Positions 11,778 through 25,367 of a stretch of 64,000 nt of DNA are shown in pieces. Position 1 is the stretch's first letter; the number at the start of each line of letters is the position of its first letter. The position numbers and the translations under genes are program-made. Origin of the DNA: Abelmoschus esculentus (taxonomy: Eukaryota > Streptophyta > Magnoliopsida > Malvales > Malvaceae); the NCBI GenBank assembly GCA_035048815.1, contig JAUCBN010000005.1:14968517-15032516 (forward strand), in the 5' to 3' direction. The notes beneath the pieces are model-generated. The model saw only the letters and a list, made by a program, of their open reading frames with translations. It did no database searches and was not told the origin of the DNA.

Positions 11778-14700
11778 TGTGATGGACGACCCCACTCCTT
11801 GAGCATATGTTGTGATGAATGACCCCTCTCTTCGACTGCATGTCATAATGAATGATCCCTTTCTTAGAGCGTATACCGTGATGGACGACCCCTCTCTTTG
11901 TGCATATGTCACGATGAATGAAACCTTTATTCGAGTGCATGTCATAGTGAACGATCCCTATCTTATATTGTATACCATGATCGACGAGCATGTCATGGTG
12001 AACGGTCCCTCTCTTAGAGCTATACCATTATGGACGAGCACTCTCTATGAGCGTAATTCGTGATGAATGACCCCTCTCTTCGAGGGTATGTCATAATGAA
12101 TGGTCCCTTTCTTAGAGCGTATACCGTGATAGACGAGCACTCTCTTTGAGCGTATGTCATGATGAATGACCCCTCTGTTCGAGTGTATGTCATAGTGAAC
12201 GGTCCCTTTCTTAGAGCGTACACCTTGATGGACGACCCTTCTCTTCGATCCTATGTCGCGATGAATGACCCCTATCTTTGAGTACATGTCATGGTTAATG
12301 GTCCCTCTCTTTGAGCATATACGATGATGGATGAGCCCTCTCTTTGAGCGTATGTCACGATGAATGACCCTTCTCTTTGAGTGCTTGTCATAATGAATGG
12401 TTCCTTTCTTAGAGCATATACCGTGATGGATGACCCCTCCCTTTGAGCGTATGTCACGATGAAAGACTCGTCTCTTCGAGTGCATGTTATTGTGAACGGT
12501 CCCTTTCCCAGAGTGTATACCGTGATGGACGCCCATCTCTTTGAGCATATATTGCGATGAATGACCCATTTCTTTGAGTGCATGTCATGGTGAACGGTCC
12601 TTCTCTTTGAGCATATACCGTGATGGACGAGCTCTCTCTTTGAACATATGTCGTGATGAAAGACCACACTCTTTGAGTGTACGCCATGATGAACGACTCC
12701 TCTCTTTGAGCGTATGTCGCGATGAAAGACCCCTCTCTTCGAGTGCATGTCATGGTGAACGGTCCCTCTGCTTGAGCGCATACCGTGACGAGCGACCCCT
12801 CTCGTTGAGTGTATGCTGCTGTGAATTATCCCTCTCTTTGAGTGTATGTCATAAATAACGCTCCCTTTCTTAGAGCGTATACTGTGATGGACTATCCCAC
12901 GCTCTGAGCGTATGTCGCGGTGAATGACCCCTCTCTTCGAGTATATGTCATAATGAACGGTCCCTCTCTTTGTGCGTATGCCGTGATAGATGACCCCTCT
13001 CTTTGAGCGTATGTTGGTATGAATGATCCTTATCTTCAAGTGCATGTCATAATGAATGGTCCCTCTATACCATGATCGATGACCCCTCTCTTTGAGCGTA
13101 TACCGTAATCGATGACCCCTCTCTTTGAGTGCATGTAATGGTGAACGGTCCCTCTCTTTGAGCGTATACCATGATGGACGACCCCTCTCTTTGAGCTTAT
13201 GTCGCGATGAATGGTCACTCTCTTCGAGTACATGTTATAATGAATTGTCCCACTATTTGAGCACATACCGTGATCAATGACCCCTCTCTTTGAGCGTATT
13301 TTGCGATGAACGACCCCTCTCTTTGAGTGCAAATCATGTTGAACGATCTCTCTCTTTGAGCGTATACCGTGATGGACGACCCCTCTCTTTGAGCGTATGT
13401 CGCGATGAATGACCCTCTCTTCGAGTGCATGTCATAATGTACGATCCCTTTCTTAGAGCGTATACCGTGATGAACGACCCCACTCTTTGAGCGTATTTCA
13501 CGGTAAATGATCCCTCTCTTCAAGCGTATATGTCATAATGAATGATACCTCTCTTTGAGTGTATGCCGTGATGGACGATTCCTCTCTTTGAGCGTATGCC
13601 GTGATGGACAACTCCTCTCTTTGGGCGTATATGGCAATGAATAACCTGTCTTCGAGTAAATGTTATAATGAACCGCCCTTTCGAAGAGCGTATACCTTGA
13701 TGGTTGACCCCTCTCTTTGAGCGTATGTCGTGGTGAATAAATCATCTCTTCAAGGGTATGTCATAATGAACGGTCCCTCTTTTTGAGCATATACTATGAT
13801 GGACGATCACTCAATTTGAGCATATGTCGCGATGAATGACCCCACTCTTCGAGTGCATTTTATAATAAACGGTCCCTCTCTTTGAGATTATACCGTGATG
13901 GACGACCCCTCTCTTCGAGTGCATGTCATAATGTACAATCCCTTTCTAAGAGCGTATACCGTGATGGATGACCCTTCTCTTTGACCGTATTTCGCGATGA
14001 ATGACCCTAATCTTTGAGTGTATGTCACAATGAATGGTCCCTCTCTTTTAGCGTATACTGTGATGGACGACCCCTCTCTTTGAGCTTATGTCGCGATGAA
14101 TGACCCCCCTCTTCGACTGCATGTCATAATGAACAGTCCCTTTCTTAGAGCGTATACTGTGATGGACGACCCCTCTCTTTGAGCGTATGACGCGAAAAAT
14201 GGCCCCTCTCTTCGAGCATATGTCATAATGAACGGTCCCTCTCTTTGAGTGTATGCCATGATAGACGACCCTTCTCTCTGAGTGTATATGGCGATGAATG
14301 ACCTTAATCTTCGAGTGCATGTCATAATGAACGGTCCCTCTCTTTGGGCGTATACTATGATGGACGACCCCTCCCTTTGGACTTATGTCGAGATGAATGA
14401 CCCCTCTCTTTGAGTGCATGTCATAATGAAAAGTCCCTTTCTTATAGTGTATACCGTGATGGACGACCCCTCTCTTTGAGCATTTGTCACGGTGAATGAT
14501 CCCTCTTTGAGCATATGTCATAATGAACGGTCACTCTCTTTGAGCGTTTGCTTGATGGACGACCCCTCTCTTTGAGCGCATGTCGCGATGAATGACCCAT
14601 ATCTTTGTGTGCATGTCATAATGAATGGTATCTTTCTTTGAGCGTATGCCGTGATCGATGACCCCTCTCTATGAGCGTATGTTATGATTAATGACCCCTC

Positions 14701-17700
14701 TCTTCGAGTGCATGTCATGGTGAACGGTCCCTCTCTTTGAGCGTATACCGTGATGGACGATATATCTCATTGAGCATACGTCGTGATGAATGACCCCTCT
14801 CTTCGAGTGCATGTTGTAATGAACGGTCCATCTATTTGAGCGTATACCGTGATTGATGACCCCTGAGCGTATGTTGCAATGAACGACCCCTCTCTTCGTG
14901 TGCATGTCATGTTGAATGTCCTCTGTCATTGAGCGTATACCGTGATGGACGACCCCTCTCTTTGGGCGTATGTCACGATGAATGACCCCTCTCTTCGAGT
15001 GCATGTTATAATAAAACGCCCTTTTCTTAGAGCGTGTACCTTGATGGTTGACCCCGCTCTTTGAGTGTACGTCGCGATGAATAACCTCTCTCTTCGAGTG
15101 CATGTCATAATGAACGAGCGTATACCGTCATGGACGACCCCTCTCTTTGATCTTGTGTTGCGATAAATGACCCCTCTCTTTGAGTGCATAACATAATGAA
15201 CGGTCCCTCTGTGAGCGGGTGCCGTGATAGATGACCCATCTTTTTATACGTGTGTCGTGATTAATGTGTCTTATCTTCGTGTGCATGTCATAATGAATGA
15301 TCCCTCTCTTTGAGCGTATACTGTGATGGACGACCCCTCTTTTTGAGTATTTTTCATAATGAACGGTCCCTTTCTTAGAGCGTATACCGTGATGGATGAC
15401 CCCTCTCTTTGAGCGTATGTTGCGGAGAATGAACGGTCCATCTCTGTGAGCGGGTGCTGTGATAGATGACCCCTCTCTTTGAGCGTATGTCGTGATGAAT
15501 TAAATTTATCTTCGAGTGCATGTCATAATGAAACGGGCCCTTTTTTAGAGCATATAATGTGATGACTGACCCCGCTCTTTAAGCGTATATCGCGGTGGAT
15601 GACCCATCTCTTTGAGCACATGTCATATTGAATGGTCCCTCTCTTTGAGTGTATACCGTGATGGGCGATCCCTTTCTTTGAGTGTATGTGGCGATGAGTG
15701 ACCCCTCTCTTCAAGTACATATCGCAATAAATAACATCTCTCTTCGAGTGCATATTATATTGAATAGTCCTTCTCATAGAGCGTATACGGTGACCGATGA
15801 CCCATTTCTTTGAGAGTATATTGCGATGAATGACCCATCACTTCATGTGCATGTCATGGTGAATGGTCTCTCTCTTTGAGCGTATGTCGCGATGAATGAC
15901 CCCTCCCTTCGAGTGAATGTCATGGTGAGCGGTCCCTCTCAATGAGCGTATACCGTGATGGACGACCCTTCTTTTTGAGTGCGTGTCGCGATGAGTGACC
16001 CCTCTCTTCAAGTGCATTTCATAATGAACGATCCCTCTTTTTGAGCGTATAACGTTAAGGACGACCCGTCTCTTTCAACGTATATCGCAAAGAATGAGCC
16101 CTCTCTTCGAGTGCATGTCATAATGAACGCTCCCTTTCTTAGAGCGTATACCGTGATGGATAACCCATCTCTTTGAGCGTATGTCGCGGTGAATGACCCC
16201 TCTCTCCGAGCATATGTCATAATGAACGGTCTCTCTCTGTGAGCGGGTGTAGTGATAGATGACCCCTCTGTTTGAGCGTATGTCACGATGAATGAACCTT
16301 ATCTTCGAGTGCATGTCATAATGAACGATCCCTATCTTTGAGCGTATACTATGATGGATGACCCCTCTGTTTGAGCGTATGACTCGATGAATGATACCTC
16401 TCTTCGAGTGCATGTCATAAAGAACGTTCCCTTTCTTAGAGCGTATACCGTGATGAATGACTTCTCTCTTTGAACATATATCGGGGTGAATGACCCCTCT
16501 CTTCGAGCATATGTCATAATGAACGGTCCTTCTTTTTGAGAGTATAGGGTGATGGACGACCCCTCTCTTTAAGCGTATGCCGCGATAAACGAACCCTCTC
16601 TTCGAGTGCATGTCATAATGTACGGTCCCTTATCTCCGAGTGCAAGTCATAATAAACGGTCACTCTCTTTGAGCGTATGTTGTGATGGACAACCCCACTC
16701 ATTGAGCGTATGTCGCGATGAATAACCCCTCTCTTCGAGTGCATGTCATGGTGAACGGTCCATCTCCATGAGCGTAAACCGTGATGTACGACTCCTTTCT
16801 TTGAGCTTATGTCGCGATGAGTGACCCCTCTCTTCGAGTGCTTGTCATAATGAACGGTCCATCTCTTTGACCATATACCGTCTTGGACGACCCCTCTCTT
16901 AGAGCGTACATCACGAAGAATGAGCCCTCTCTTCGAGTGCATGTCATCATGAACAGTCCCTTTCTTATAACATATACCGTGATGGACAACCCCTCTCTTT
17001 GAGCGTATGTCGCGTTGAATGACCCCACTGTTAGAGTGCATGTCATAATGAACGATCCTTCTCTTTGAGCGTATACTATATTGTACAACCCCTCTCTCCG
17101 AGTGCATGTCATTATGAACGGTCCCTTTCTTAGAGCATATACCGTGATGGATGACCCCTCTATTTGAGTGTATGTCAAGGTGAATGACCCCTCTCTTCGA
17201 GCGTATCTCATAATGAACAGTCCGTCCCTTTGAGGGTATGCCGTGATGGACGACCCCGTTCTTTGAGCGTATGTCGCGATCAATGACCCCTATATTCAAG
17301 TACAAGTCATAATGAACGGTCTCTCTTTTTGTGTGTATGCCGCAATGGACGATCCCTCTCTTTGAGCGTATGTCATGATGAATGACCACTCTCTTTGAGT
17401 GCTTATTATGGTGAACGGTCCCTTTCTTAGAGCGTATACCGTGATGGACGACCCTTCTCTTTGAGCGTATGTCGCGATGAAATACCCCTTTCTTCGAGTG
17501 CATGTCATAATGAAATGTCCCTTTCTTAGAGCGTATACCGTGACGGACGACCCCAATCTTTGAGCATATGTCGTGGTGAATGACCCCTCTCTTCAAGCGT
17601 ATGACATATTGAACGATCCCTCTCTTTGAGAGAATACCAAGATGGATGATCCCTCTCTTTGAGCGTATGTCACAATGAATGACCCCTATCTTCGAGTGCA

Positions 17701-19361
17701 TTTCATAATGAACGGTCCCATTCTTAGAGCGTATACCATGATGGACGACCCCTCTATTTCAGCCTATGTCGCGGTGAATAACGCCTCTCTTCAAGCATAT
17801 GTTGTAATGAACCGTCCCAGTCTTTGAGCATATTCCGTGATGCACGATCCCTCTCTTTGAGCGTATGTCTCGATGAATGACCCTTATCTTCGAGTGCATG
17901 TCATATTGAACGGTGGTCCCACTCTTTGAGCGTATGTCGAGATGAATGACCCCTTTGTTCGAGCATCGTATGTCATAATGTACGGTCACTCTCTTTGAGC
18001 ATATACCGTGATGGAAGACCTTTCTTTTTGAGCCTATGTTGCGATGAATGATCCCTCTCTACGAGTGCATGTCCTAATCAATGGGTCCTTTCTAAGAATG
18101 TATACTGTGATGACGGACCCTGCTCTTTGAACATATGTCGCGTTGAATGCCCAGTCTCTTCGAGCGTATGTCATAATTAATGGTCCCTCTTTGAGCATAC
18201 GTCCCGATGAATAACCTCTATTTTCAAGTGCATGTCATAATGAACGGTCCCTCTCTTTGAGCGTATACTGTGATTGACGACCCCTCTCATGGAGCCTGTG
18301 TTGCAATGAATGACCACTCTCTTCGATAGCATTTCATAATGAACGGTCCATCTCTTTGAGGGTATACCGTGATGGACGCCGCCGCACTTTGAGCGTATAT
18401 CGCGAATAATGACCCCACTCTTCGAGTGCATGTCATAAGGAACGATCCTCTCTTTGAGCGTATACCGTGATCGATGATCCCTCTCTTTGAGCGTATGTTG
18501 CGATGAATGACTCGTCTCTTCGAGAGCATGTCATAATGAACGGTCCCTCTCTTTGAGCTTATACCGTCATGAACAACCCCTCTCTTTGAGTGTATACCAT
18601 CATGTACGAACCCTCAATTCGAGTGCATGTCATTATGAATGGTCCCTCACTTTGTGCGTATGCCTTGATAGACGACCCCTCTTTTTGAGCGTATGTCACG
18701 ATGAATGACCCCTCTCTTCTAGTGCATGTCATAATGAACGATCCCTTTCTCAAAGCATATATTTTGGTGGAATACCCCTCTCTTTAAGCATATGTCGCGG
18801 TGAATGACCCCTCTTTTCGAGCGTATGTCATAATGAACGGTCCCTCACTTTTTGCGTATGTCGTGATGGACGACCCTCTCTTTGAGCGTATGTCATGATG
18901 AATGACCACTCTCTTCGAGTGCATGTCATAATGAGCAGTCCCTTTCTTAGAGCGTATACCGTGATGGACCACCCTTCTCTTTGAGAATATGTCACGATGA
19001 ATGACCCCTCACTTTGAGTTTTTGAGCATATTTTGCAATGAATGACCCCTCTCTTCGAGTGCCTGTCATGGTGAGCGGTCCATCTCTTTGAGCGTATACC
19101 TTGATGGACGACCCCTCTCTTTGAGTGTATGTCGCGATGAATGACCCCTCTCTTCGTGTGCATGTCATAATGAATAGTCACTTTCTTAGAGCGTATACTA
19201 TGATGGGCGGTACTTCTCTTTGAGAGTATGTCACGATGAATGACCCCTCTCTTCAAGCGTACGTCAAAATGAATGATCCTTCTCTTTGAGTGTATACTGT
19301 GATCGATGAGCCCTCTCTTGGAACGTATATTGGATGAATGACCTCTCTCTTTGAGTGCATG
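11778..19361 (-). repeat. 33-bp minisatellite array, segment L3
   Basis: The longest uninterrupted block, about 7.6 kb or 230 monomers. It contains the longest open frame of the window, 362 codons at 16,613-17,701 on the minus strand, made only of 11-residue repeats. From about 15.2 to 18.5 kb it matches 53.1-56.3 kb as an inverted copy. The unusual monomer with GTGCGGCGGCG (minus strand, near 18,380) marks one of several paralogous positions. Monomers with a GAGCGGGTG variant at 15,210, 15,450 and 16,240 have counterparts at 55,090-56,260. Confidence 0.95.
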
Positions 19362-20889
19362 TTATATGAGCCGATCTTGCTGATGATGCTGAATGGTACA
19401 CTTTTATTGTAGGACCTAGGAAGGAAGCAAATCTCTCGCAAGAAGTGGCTGCGAAATAAATAATTAAGGATAAGGAATTAAAGTAATAGGTGAAATGAAT
19501 GAAAGAAATAATTTAGGGACTGATATGGAAAAGGGAGGATGTGTGGTGTTGATAAGGGTGAATGGATGTTCAGGACATTTTGTGGGGATGACAAAGGATT
19601 GAGAATGATGAATGGAATGAGAGGAAATGTAAGGAATGGTGAAATGAAAATAGTATCTTAAAGATTCTCAAGGAAGAAACTAGGTTATAGACAACCTAAT
19701 CCTGAACCTTATAACGATCTTTAAGGGATGGTGATAAGGACTTTGACCCTTTTATTATATTAAACTAAAAGAACCCGAAGTATCAAGATGGATAGAAAAG
19801 GGGTGACGCCACAAGTACAAAAGTACTTGATAAGTCGATAAAGTTCTAAGAAGAACTAAACGAGAGAAAATTCTCACAAGTAATTTTATATAATCTGAAT
19901 GGTGTGTTTAGAAAATGAAATTCAAGTCCTATTTATAGTTTTCTAAGGGGTTTGGATGAAATGGCCTTTAAATATTCAGATAACCATTCATTTGAATGGT
20001 GTCTCCCTCCAAAACTATTAGAAAAGATGTAACTTTTTGGTCCTGCCGGCACTGTCTTCAGTAATTTGGCCATATCTCGGGCTCTTGATATAGGATTGAT
20101 GCGATTAAACATGCGTTGGAAAGATAAGAGATACGGGAACAATTTTTCATGAAGACACCGAAACTCAATTCTGATTGTATCCTGCTCGAAAATGGAAAAC
20201 AAGTGGACCATTATGAATCTGTCCAATGAAAAGTGCTATCTCTTTGTTTTGGCGCCCAATGTAGATAATGGACATACATGATGCTTGGTGAAGGGTAGGT
20301 GACTTTCGGGTGTTGAGTTGGGTGTGATAGCTAGAGTTGAGGTGAGTTGGATTGAATTGAGCTATCTAGCTGAAAGACTTAGCTAAAGTTTGAAGCTGAA
20401 ATAAGCTAATCCGAGTTGCCTTTAGCAAAGTGAGCTGGTCCATGAGCTTCATTATACTCCCTTCTAGTGTGAGGAGTGTTTTGGAGCTAATCCGAATCTC
20501 CTAAGACATCGTTTTGAATTATGCTTCATTTGAGCTCGTATGGGACTTGTGAGCTGACATGGAGCTATCCTTTAGTCCTTTAAGTACTGTAGGAGTGTTC
20601 CATGCATTTCCAAGCAATTCTGAAGTTGGCTCCTTGTGTTTCTAGCATTGCATTCTGTTTAGCTTAATTAATATAACTTAATATAAGTTTAGATCTAAGC
20701 TAAAACTTAATAATATGGTCATATTAACTATTCATGTTTATAACATAATTAATATAACTTTTAAGTAGTTTACTATAAAGTATATAAAAGTAATAAATAC
20801 TGAGATTGGTAAAATAACTCCCCTTTGATCCCATGCGTGAAATGAAGCATGAAAGCATGAGATAAATGAGCAGAAATGTGCACACATCA
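19362..20889 (-). mobile_element. Solo LTR-A with 5-bp target duplication
   Basis: A complete 1,528-bp LTR inside the array. Sense (minus) starts TGATGTGTGC at 20,889 and ends with GGCTCATATAA at 19,362, close to the CACATATCA end of other copies. GCATG precedes it (19,357-19,361) and follows it (20,890-20,894), a perfect 5-bp target-site duplication as expected for Ty3/gypsy integration. There is no internal region, so LTR-LTR recombination has left a solo LTR. The inverted counterpart at 52,452-52,456 keeps one CATGC within otherwise matching sequence and is the empty site. TATA box at 19,930-19,937. Confidence 0.92.
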
Positions 20890-21747
20890 GCATGTTAGGG
20901 TGAATGGTCCAATTGTTAGAGCGTATACCGTGATGGACAACCCTTTTCTTTGAGCGTATGTCGTGATGAATGACCCATCTCTTCAAGCGTATGCCATAGT
21001 GAACGGTTACTCTCTTTGAGCGTATGTGGTGATGGACGACCCCTCTCTTTGAGAGTATGTCACGATGAATGACCCCTCTCTTCGAGTGCATGTCATAATG
21101 GACAAACCTCTCTACGAGTGTATATCGTGATGTACTTCATTACTCTATGAGTGTATGTCGCGATGATGGCCCCTCTCTTCGAGTGCATGTCATAATGAAC
21201 GGTCCCTCTCTTTGAGCCTATACCGTGATCGATGACCCCTCTCTTTGAGCGTATACATTGATGGAAGACCCCTCTCTTTGAACGTATATCGCGATGAATG
21301 ACGACCTCTCTCTTTAAGTTCATGTCATAATGAACAGTCCATCTCTTTGAGCGTATACCGTGATGGACTCCGCCTCTCTTTGAGTGTATGTCGCGATGAA
21401 ATGACCCCTCTCTTCGATTGTATGTCATAATGAACAGTCCATCTCTTTGAGCGTATACCGTGATGGACGCCGACGCACTTTGAGCGTATATCATGATTAA
21501 TGACCCCTCTCTACGAGTGCATGTCATAATGAACAATCCTGTCTTTGAGCACATACCGTGATCGATGACCCCTATCTTTGAGCGTATGTTGTGTTTTATG
21601 ACACTTCTCTTCGAGTGCACGTAATGGTGAACGGTTCCTTTCTTTGATCGTATACCGTGATGGACGACCCCTCTCTTTGAGAGTATGTCGCGATGAAGGA
21701 CCCCTCTCTTCGAGTGCATGTCATAATGAACGGTCCCTCTCTTTGAG

Positions 21748-21755
21748 CGTATACC
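21748..21755. other. Empty site of the hAT insertion
   Basis: CGTATACC here is the inverse of the 8-bp GGTATACG that flanks the hAT element at 50,886-51,824 on both sides. The neighbouring array on both sides matches 50.23-50.88 and 51.83-52.13 kb in inverse orientation. The octamer is present once, so this copy never received the element. Confidence 0.8.
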
Positions 21756-24700
21756 ATGATCGATGACCCCTCTCTTTAAGTATATGTTGCAATGAATGAC
21801 CCTTCTCTTCGAGTGCATGTCAAGATGAATAGTCCCACTCTTTGAGTGTATACCTTGATGGACTACCCCTCTCTTTGAGCGCATGTCGTGATGAATGACC
21901 CCTGTCTTTGAGTGCATGTCATAATGAACACTCTCTTTCTTAGAGCGTATACCGTGATTTACGACCCTTCTATTTGAGCGTATCTCGCGATGAATGATCC
22001 CTCTCTTCAAGAGTATTCATAATGAACGATCCTTCTCTTTGAGTGTGTACCGTGATCGATGACCCCTCTCTTTGAGTGCATGTCATGGTGAATAGTACAT
22101 TTCTTAGAGCGTATACCGTGATGGACAACCTTACTCTTGAGCGTACGTCACGTTGAATGACCCCTCTCTTCAAGAGTGTTTCATAGTGAACGGTCCCTCT
22201 CTTTGAGCGTATACGGTGATGGACGACCCATCTCTTTGAGCGTATGTTGTGATAAATGACCCCTCTCTACAAGTGCATGTCATAAGGAAAAGTCCCTCTC
22301 TTAGAGAGTATACCGTGATGGACGCCGCCGCACTTTGAGCGTATATCGCGATTAATGACCCCTCTATTCGAGTGATGTCATAATGAATGCTCCCTCTCTT
22401 TGAGCGTATGTTGCGATGACTGACACTTTCTTCGAGTGCATGTAATGGTGAACGGTCCCTCTCTTTGAGCATTTACCGTGATGGACGCCCCTCTCTTTGA
22501 GAGTATGTCGTGATAAATGACCCCTCTCTTCGAGTGCATGTCATAATGAACGGTCCCTCTCTTAAAGTGTATACCATGGTCGATGACCTCTTTCTTTGAG
22601 TGTATGTTGCGATCAATGACCTCTCTCTTTGAGTGCATGTCATAGAGAATGATCCTTTTCTTAGAGCATATACCGTGATGGACAACCCCTCTCTTTGAGC
22701 GTATGTTGCGATGAATGACCCCTCTCTTTGAGTGCATGTCCTAATGAAAAGTCCCTTCTTCGAGCGTATAGCATGATGGACGACCCCTCTCTTTGAGCTT
22801 ATGTTGCGGTGAATGACCCCTCTCTTCAAGCGTATGTCATAATAAACAAACCCTCTCATTGAGCGTATGTTGTGATGGACGACTCCTCTCTTTGAGTGTA
22901 TGCAGTGATGGAAGACTCCTCTGTTTGAGCGTATGTTGTGATGATTGACCCTTCTCTTCGAGTGCATGTCATGGTGTACGAACCCTATCTTGGAGCGTAT
23001 ACCGTGATGGACAACTTCTCTCTTTGAGCGTATGTCACGATGAATGACCCCTCTCTTCGAGTGCATGTCATAATAAACTGTCCTTTTCTTAGAGCGTATA
23101 CCGTGATAGACGACACCTCTCTTTGAGCGTATGTTGCGATGAATGACCCCTCTCTTCGAGTGCATGTTAAAATTAAAGGTCCCTCTCTTTGAGCGTATAT
23201 CGTGATGGGTACGCCGCTCTTTGAGCATATGTCGTGATGAATGACCCCTCTCTTCGAGTGCATGTTATAATGAACGGACCCTCTCTTTGGGAGTATACCG
23301 TGATCGATGGCCCCTCTCTCTGAGCGTATGTTGTGATTAATGACCCTTCTTTTCGAGTGCATGTCATGGTGAACGGTCCCTCTCTTTGAGCGTATGTCGT
23401 GATAAATGACCCCTCTCTTCGGGTGCATGTCATAATGAATGGTCCTTTCCTTAGAGCGTATACCGTGATGGACGACCCTTCTCTTTGAGCGTATGTCGTG
23501 ATGAAAGACCCCTCTCTTCGAGTGCATGTGATTATGAAAAGTCCCTTTCTTAGAGCGTATACAGTGATGAAGGACCCCTTTCTTTGAGCGTATGTTGCAA
23601 TGAATGACCCATATCTTCGAGCGTATGTCATAATGTACGGTCCGTCTCTTTGTGTGTTTGCCATGTTGGATGACACTTTTCTTAGAGCGTATGTCGCGAT
23701 GATTGACCCCTAAATTCGAGTTCATGTCATGGTAAACGGTCCCTCTCTTTGAGCGTATGTTGCGATGAATGACCCCACTGTACGAGTGCATGTCATAATG
23801 AACGGTCCCTTACTTAGAGCGTATACCGTGATGTCTGACCCTGCTCTTTAAACGTGTGTCGCGATTAATGACCCATCTCTTCGAACGTGTATCGTGATGC
23901 ACGCTCCCTCTCTTAGAGCGTATACCGTGGTCAATGACCCCTTTCTTTGAGCATATGTTGCGATGATTGAACCTCACTACGAGTGCATGTCATGGAGAAT
24001 GGCCGCTCACTTTGAGCGTATACCGTGATGGATGACCTCTCTCTTTAAGCGTATGTCGCGAAGAATGACCCCTTTCTTCGAGTGCATGTCATAATGTACA
24101 ATCCCGCTCTGCATTTACCGTCATTGATGACACCTCTCTTTGAGCATATGTCGTGAAGAATGACCACTCTCTTCGAGTGTATGTGATAATGAACGATCTC
24201 TTTCTTAGAGCGTATAACGTGATGAACGACCCCTCTCTTTGAGCGTATGTTGCGGTAAATGACCCCTCTTTCGAGCGTATGCCATAATGAACGGTCATTC
24301 TCTTTAAACGTATACCGTGATGGACAACCCCTCTCTTTGAGCGTGTGTCGCGATGAATGACCCCTCTCTTCGTGTGTATGTCATGATGAACGGTCCCTCT
24401 CTTTAAGTGTATACCGTGATGGACGACCCATCTCTTTGAACGTATGTCGCGATAAATGATCCATCTCTTCAAGTGCATGTCATGGTGAACGGTCCCTCTC
24501 ATTGAGAGTGTATCGTGATGGACGATCCCTCTCTTTGAGCGTATGTCGCGATGAATGACCCCTGTCTTCGAGTGCATATCATGGTGAACAGTCCCTCTCT
24601 TTGAGCGTGAACCGTGATGGACGATCGTTCTATTTGAGCGTATGTCACGATGATTGACCCCACTCTTCGAGCGCATGTCATAATGAACGGTGATGGATGA

Positions 24701-24937
24701 CCCCTCTCATTGAGCGCATGTTGCGGTGAATGACCTCTCTCTTCGAGCGTATGTCATAATGAACTATCTCTCTCTTTGAGCGTCTTCCGTGATGGACGAC
24801 CGCTCTCTCTGAGCGTATGTCGCGACGAATGACCCCTCTCTTCGAGTGCATGTCATGGTGAACAGTCTCTCGCTTTGAACGTGTACCGTGGTGGACGACC
24901 CCTCTCTTTGAGCTATGTCACGATGATTGACCCCCCT

Positions 24938-25023
24938 CTTCGAGTGCATATCATAATGAACGGTGATGGATGACCCCTCTCTTCGAGTGCATATCATAAT
25001 GAACGGTGATGGATGACCTCTCT
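24938..25023 (-). repeat. Tandem 43-bp fused C/A unit
   Basis: A type-C monomer cut after AATGAACGGT is joined to GATGGATGACC of a type-A monomer, and this 43-bp unit occurs twice in a row. A single similar fusion lies at about 24,664-24,700. It breaks the 33-bp phase and the open frames. Confidence 0.75.
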
Positions 25024-25367
25024 CTTTGAGCGTATGTCGCGAAGAATGACACCTCTCTTCGAATGCATGTCTTAATGAACAGTCCCTCTCTTGGAGTGTA
25101 TACCGTGATCGATGACCCCTATCTCTATTCGTATGTTGCGATGACTAACACTTCTCTTCAAGTGCATGTATTGGTGAACAATCCCTTTATTTGAGCGTAT
25201 ACCATGATGGACAACCCCTCTCTTCGAGCGTAAGTCGTGATTAATGACTCCTCTCTTTGTGTGCTTGTCATAATTAATTGTCCCTTTCTTAGAGCGTACA
25301 CTGTGATGGACGACCCCTCTATTGGAGCGTATGTCGCGATAATTGACCCATCTCTTCGAGTGCATGT

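Larger units (their letters stand above)
20890..25367 (-). repeat. 33-bp minisatellite array, segment L4
   Basis: A-B-C monomers up to an abrupt end at an Athila-like LTR. From 20,890 to about 22,400 the order of variant monomers matches 50,230-52,440 in inverse orientation. Near 24.66-25.02 kb the unit is disturbed by fused C/A monomers. The stretch 22.4-23.8 kb has many long minus-strand frames of the 11-residue repeat (up to 268 codons), again by-products of the unit length. Confidence 0.95.

Noticed and set aside
12574..12858. Opposite-strand array frames (LSVCRDE-type repeats)
   Set aside because: Same cause as above: short, broken and with no start context; they appear wherever the C unit lost its stop.
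129..20889. Giant fold-back transposon: LTR-A at 0.1-1.7 kb and LTR-A at 19.4-20.9 kb as terminal inverted repeats around the array
   Set aside because: The right copy has its own 5-bp target duplication within the array and an empty site in the other arm, so it is an independent solo LTR.
1703..25367. CRISPR-like array
   Set aside because: The whole unit is repeated with no unique spacers, in a plant retroelement context.
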